A stretch of DNA of 64,000 nt from JBAYDV01 sp041672845 (GTDB lineage Bacteria > Bacteroidota > Bacteroidia > Bacteroidales > UBA932), in contig JBAYYV010000001.1 of NCBI GenBank assembly GCA_041672845.1, forward strand, positions 186,001-250,000, given 5' to 3'. Below are positions 60,846-64,000 of this stretch, piece by piece. Below the pieces are notes generated by a model that saw nothing but the letters and a program-made list of their open reading frames with translations, did not search any database and was not told the DNA's origin. Within the stretch, counting starts at the first letter, position 1, and every line of letters begins with the position of its first letter. The position numbers and the translations under genes were made by a program.

Positions 60846-63800
60846 ATGGAATATCAGAGCAAACACATTGACACTTATTTATCATTGGCGAATAGCCTGA
60901 GATTTAAACTTTGGGCAATTGTAGGAAAAAACAACGACAAAAAAGAAAAGATAATTAACTACTTACAAGAGAAAGAATACTTGTTAATTGACGTTGCAAA
61001 GGAATTAGACTTTCTGTACAAAGAGTTGAATGATGAAAATGAACCAAGCCATGATATCGGACAAAAAATTAAAGAGTGGTTTCTTACAAAGCCAGACAAA
61101 ATTATTCTGACAAATGCGAGCATTTTATACCATAAATCATTTACAAAAATTTCACCTGTCGGTGCTTTTAAATACAATTCAAGGAATAAAAGCAGTGTTT
61201 TATTCCTCGAAGATGAGCAGGTAATTAGTAACCGTGTTTCTTATGGACAAGCAGGAACAGAAGAATATTACGATAAAGATATTAACGACATTCTTCTCAC
61301 CAACATAAAAGACATTGAAGAAAACTATAAAAGTATTTTACACGATCCTTATGGAAAATATGTAAGTCCTGATGACCTTCCTGATAATGCAATTGGGAAA
61401 CTTTTCAACTACACAGAAATAAAAGACGTAGTTGATATTGATACTGACATTCAGCAAAGTGAACTTCAAAAAGAACTTGTTTCAAGTTATATTATTTCCG
61501 AAGGATTGGAACAACAAATAATTGATTTTTTTGATAATCTGAAAAAACCAAATCATAAAGCAGTAAAAATTATTGGTAACTATGGTAGTGGCAAATCTCA
61601 CTTAATTGCTTTTTTAGTGAGTGTAATAAATAAACCAGAATTACGACAATTAGTTAAGAACCAAACAGTTCAAAAAGCTACGAATGAAATTGAACGTAAA
61701 TTCTTTACTGTTCAGTTTGAATTGCAACCTGTTGATGTTGATTTATCCTATTTCTTTTTTAGAGAAGTAGAGAAACAGATTAAAAAAACTTATGGTTTAG
61801 ATATACCAAAATACATTAAAGGAGAAACCTTAAATTTTAAAGACCACCTTGCTGAAATTATTTCATACTTAAAAGAAAAGGATCCTGCCAAAGGTTTATT
61901 GGTTGTTGTTGATGAAGTTTCAGACTTTTTACAAGCAAAACAAAGTTTTCAAATAAAAAGAGATTTTCAGTTTTTAAGGGTCGTTGCACAAGTCTGTCAG
62001 GACCAAGATTTATTATTGGCTATTTCAATGCAGGAGGACATTTATTCTAGTCCAAAACTAAAAGAAATTGCTGGTGATGAAGCTCGAATAAGTGAAAGGT
62101 TTCAGAATATAATTATTCGAAGAGAAGCAGTAAAAAAAGTTATTTCGCAAAGAATAGTTCCTAAAACTAAAGAACAAAAAATTGAAATTGGCAATAAATT
62201 AAAACCATTTATTGCCAAAATTGAAGATGTTGCCAATAAACAAGACGAATACATTGAATTATTTCCATTTACACCAGGTTTATTAAACTTGTTCCATGAA
62301 TTACCATATTTTGAAAAAAGGGGAATTATTCAGTTTGCTCAAACAGAGTTAAAGTATGTTATTGACAAACCATTTCCATACTTTTTTACATTTGACAGAA
62401 TTTATGATATTCTGGCAAACAATCCTAACAACAGAAACCTTGAAGGAATTTACGATTTAGTAAAAACCGTAAATATTGTTGTTCAAAAAATTTCGGCTAA
62501 TCTCGAAGAAAAACTTTATGCCGATGCTGTCAAATTAATTAAAGGACTTGCAGTTTATTCACTTTGGAGCAAAGGTCAAAACGGAGCAACCGCAAAAGAA
62601 CTTTCAGAGCAATTATTGATAATACCACAAAACAATTCCATCGAAGCGTTTATGCAGGTTTCAATAATAATTAAAAAGATAAAAAACATTACCGATGGTT
62701 TCTACATTAAAGTTGTAAAAGACGAAGCCACAGGAAATGATTATTTCAAATTCGACCCTGCAATTGACGGACAAGACCCAGATGAGAGAATTGAAAATGA
62801 AATTATTGCTGTTGGAGGCGATGAAGGTAAACAAGAAGCTGTTTTGTTTGAGCAGATAAAAGAGATTCTTGATAGTGAGCATTATAAAAATAGCCCGAAT
62901 ATTTTTATTGATGAATCCATCTGGATGTATGTTAAATCTTTCAGAAAAGGATTGATCGTTTTCCAAAGGAAAGGACAAGAAATAATAACTGTTGATAAAG
63001 CGGATTACGTAATAAATTTTATTTCGCCATTTAGTAATAAAAAATCAGTAAAATATGTTGATAACCAACTAAATATCAAGCTAAATATTGGTAAACAAGA
63101 AAATATCGAAATCATAAAAAGAATTGTTGCCATAAAATCGTTGATTGATAAAAATATGTTGGTTTCTGCAATGAGCAAACGACTTGGCGAAACTGTAAAC
63201 GGTTATAGAAATCCGGCTGGTGTTGTTGTTCCGGGAATCAAATATCGCATTGCAATGTGGGTTCAGAATATTGCAGAAGCAGATTTGAATGGAAATAAAA
63301 TTTCAATAAAATCCACACTGGGCAAAGAATTTAATAATCTTTCGGAAATTGTATCAGAACTTAAAGAAAAGTTGTTAGATAAACTTTTCAATACAGAATT
63401 TCCTGAACATCCAAAATATGCCGAAACTTTATCCTCAAACAATATTATTTCAACTTTAACACATATTAGCCAGGAAGTTGCCAAGGGAAATTTTAGAGCA
63501 TTATCCAATAGAAGCAAAAACTTTTTAGATACCTTAAACTTGCTCAACGATAATGGTGACCCCGATGTTGGTTCAAATAAAATAACACAGTTGATTTTGA
63601 CCAGTATTTATGCTAAAAACGGTAAATTTGTTGACATTGACAAAGAGATTGTTGCTGAGTTAAACAAAATCCCATACGGACTTGAACCGGAAGTAGTTTA
63701 CTTTTTATTAATTGTTCTTACAACTTTGGGTAAAGTGTTGTTAAAAGGTCGTGGTGGTGATGAAATCGACATTTCTAATATTAAAGAGAAATTCAAAAGT

Positions 63801-64000
63801 ATTAGTCAATTCGAAAACATTGTTTATGTAGTAAAGAAAGATGATTTATCTTACGATTTTGCTCAAAACCTTTTGAATGCTTTAGGATTGAATGGAGCTA
63901 AGATGTTGCAGGAAAAACATCGCAACGAAGCTTTTGTTGAGTACAAAACCAAAGTGAAAGAAATTATTGACCATATTTCTTCGGTTGAATTTCTTATCAC
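60846..64000 (+). CDS. Large ATPase: BrxF-like domain fused to BrxC/PglY-like P-loop ATPase (3' end outside window)
   Basis: The frame is open for 1,051 codons to the window edge. Residues about 10-160 resemble the BREX-3 protein BrxF: KLWAIVGKNNDKKEK, then IILTNASILYHKSF, SRNKSSVLFL and SYGQAGTEEYYD. The Walker A there is degenerate (no GKS/T). From about residue 200 a BrxC/PglY-like ATPase follows, with IIGNYGSGKSH (GNYGSGKSH at 244-252), Walker B GLLVVVDEVSD (Asp356, Glu357), LLAISMQEDIY, and SERFQNIIIRREAV. BrxC and PglY are large ATPases of BREX phage defence. The assignment rests on motif memory; DUF6079-type proteins are an alternative name for this class. Confidence 0.7.
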   Translation, partial: MEYQSKHIDTYLSLANSLRFKLWAIVGKNNDKKEKIINYLQEKEYLLIDVAKELDFLYKELNDENEPSHDIGQKIKEWFLTKPDKIILTNASILYHKSFTKISPVGAFKYNSRNKSSVLFLEDEQVISNRVSYGQAGTEEYYDKDINDILLTNIKDIEENYKSILHDPYGKYVSPDDLPDNAIGKLFNYTEIKDVVDIDTDIQQSELQKELVSSYIISEGLEQQIIDFFDNLKKPNHKAVKIIGNYGSGKSHLIAFLVSVINKPELRQLVKNQTVQKATNEIERKFFTVQFELQPVDVDLSYFFFREVEKQIKKTYGLDIPKYIKGETLNFKDHLAEIISYLKEKDPAKGLLVVVDEVSDFLQAKQSFQIKRDFQFLRVVAQVCQDQDLLLAISMQEDIYSSPKLKEIAGDEARISERFQNIIIRREAVKKVISQRIVPKTKEQKIEIGNKLKPFIAKIEDVANKQDEYIELFPFTPGLLNLFHELPYFEKRGIIQFAQTELKYVIDKPFPYFFTFDRIYDILANNPNNRNLEGIYDLVKTVNIVVQKISANLEEKLYADAVKLIKGLAVYSLWSKGQNGATAKELSEQLLIIPQNNSIEAFMQVSIIIKKIKNITDGFYIKVVKDEATGNDYFKFDPAIDGQDPDERIENEIIAVGGDEGKQEAVLFEQIKEILDSEHYKNSPNIFIDESIWMYVKSFRKGLIVFQRKGQEIITVDKADYVINFISPFSNKKSVKYVDNQLNIKLNIGKQENIEIIKRIVAIKSLIDKNMLVSAMSKRLGETVNGYRNPAGVVVPGIKYRIAMWVQNIAEADLNGNKISIKSTLGKEFNNLSEIVSELKEKLLDKLFNTEFPEHPKYAETLSSNNIISTLTHISQEVAKGNFRALSNRSKNFLDTLNLLNDNGDPDVGSNKITQLILTSIYAKNGKFVDIDKEIVAELNKIPYGLEPEVVYFLLIVLTTLGKVLLKGRGGDEIDISNIKEKFKSISQFENIVYVVKKDDLSYDFAQNLLNALGLNGAKMLQEKHRNEAFVEYKTKVKEIIDHISSVEFLI

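Overview
The window looks like chromosomal DNA from a low-GC member of the Bacteroidetes, most likely order Bacteroidales. The evidence is a set of Bacteroidetes-restricted families (DUF4295 behind rpmG, the DUF3276 PUR-like protein, DUF4296, DUF4199, DUF5606, a DUF6340-like lipoprotein). RhaD and PurM resemble Bacteroides proteins as I remember them. Several promoters fit the Bacteroidetes layout TTG-N20-TAnnTTTG, and Shine-Dalgarno sequences are almost absent. Base composition is strongly AT-rich, with AGA and TCT favoured as codons.

Bases 1 to about 45,760 are mostly housekeeping. In order they hold: the 3' part of secA, lpd and a bactofilin; a convergent glycosyltransferase/DUF4199 pair; thrS-infC-rpmI-rplT-lepB; rpmB-rpmG-DUF4295; rhaD; ftsY-pheT; convergent eno; a five-gene minus-strand operon (DUF4296, amidohydrolase, radical SAM, deoC, outer-membrane protein) with a clear promoter; a polysaccharide deacetylase, a membrane protein and purD; an aminotransferase diverging from purM, a lipoprotein and an exonuclease-fRMsr fusion; tRNA-Cys; DUF3276; nusB-yajC-ybbR-coaE-djlA-like; DUF5606-rimO; yicC; glnS and a flavodoxin/ferredoxin protein; a divergent CMD-peroxidase/HxlR pair with a palindrome between them; a compact pentapeptide-repeat protein and an unknown acidic protein; and a GNAT-racemase pair. 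Noteworthy here are infC with an AUC start behind a rare strong Shine-Dalgarno, a folded leader before rplT, and the exonuclease-fRMsr fusion.

From about 45,760 to the end the character changes. Codon use becomes more mixed, long non-coding spacers appear, and the genes belong to an anti-phage defence island. Its parts are a type I restriction-modification operon (hsdM-hsdS-hsdR plus an M48/YgjP metalloprotease); a lipoprotein, a gene remnant, a GIY-YIG/DUF4357 protein and a minimal McrB-McrC pair; a zinc-ribbon protein with a membrane-anchored partner between two foldable, attC-like spacers; and an XRE regulator followed directly by a very large ATPase open at the window edge. That ATPase joins an N-terminal BrxF-like domain to a BrxC/PglY-like P-loop ATPase, which suggests a BREX-type or BREX-related system continuing beyond base 64,000.

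A diverged non-coding repeat lies in the spacers on both sides of the McrBC module, and its first motif recurs before hsdM, so each module sits between related sequences. This suggests modules inserted or exchanged at shared boundaries. All functional calls come from reading motifs and from memory of protein families. No database search was possible.
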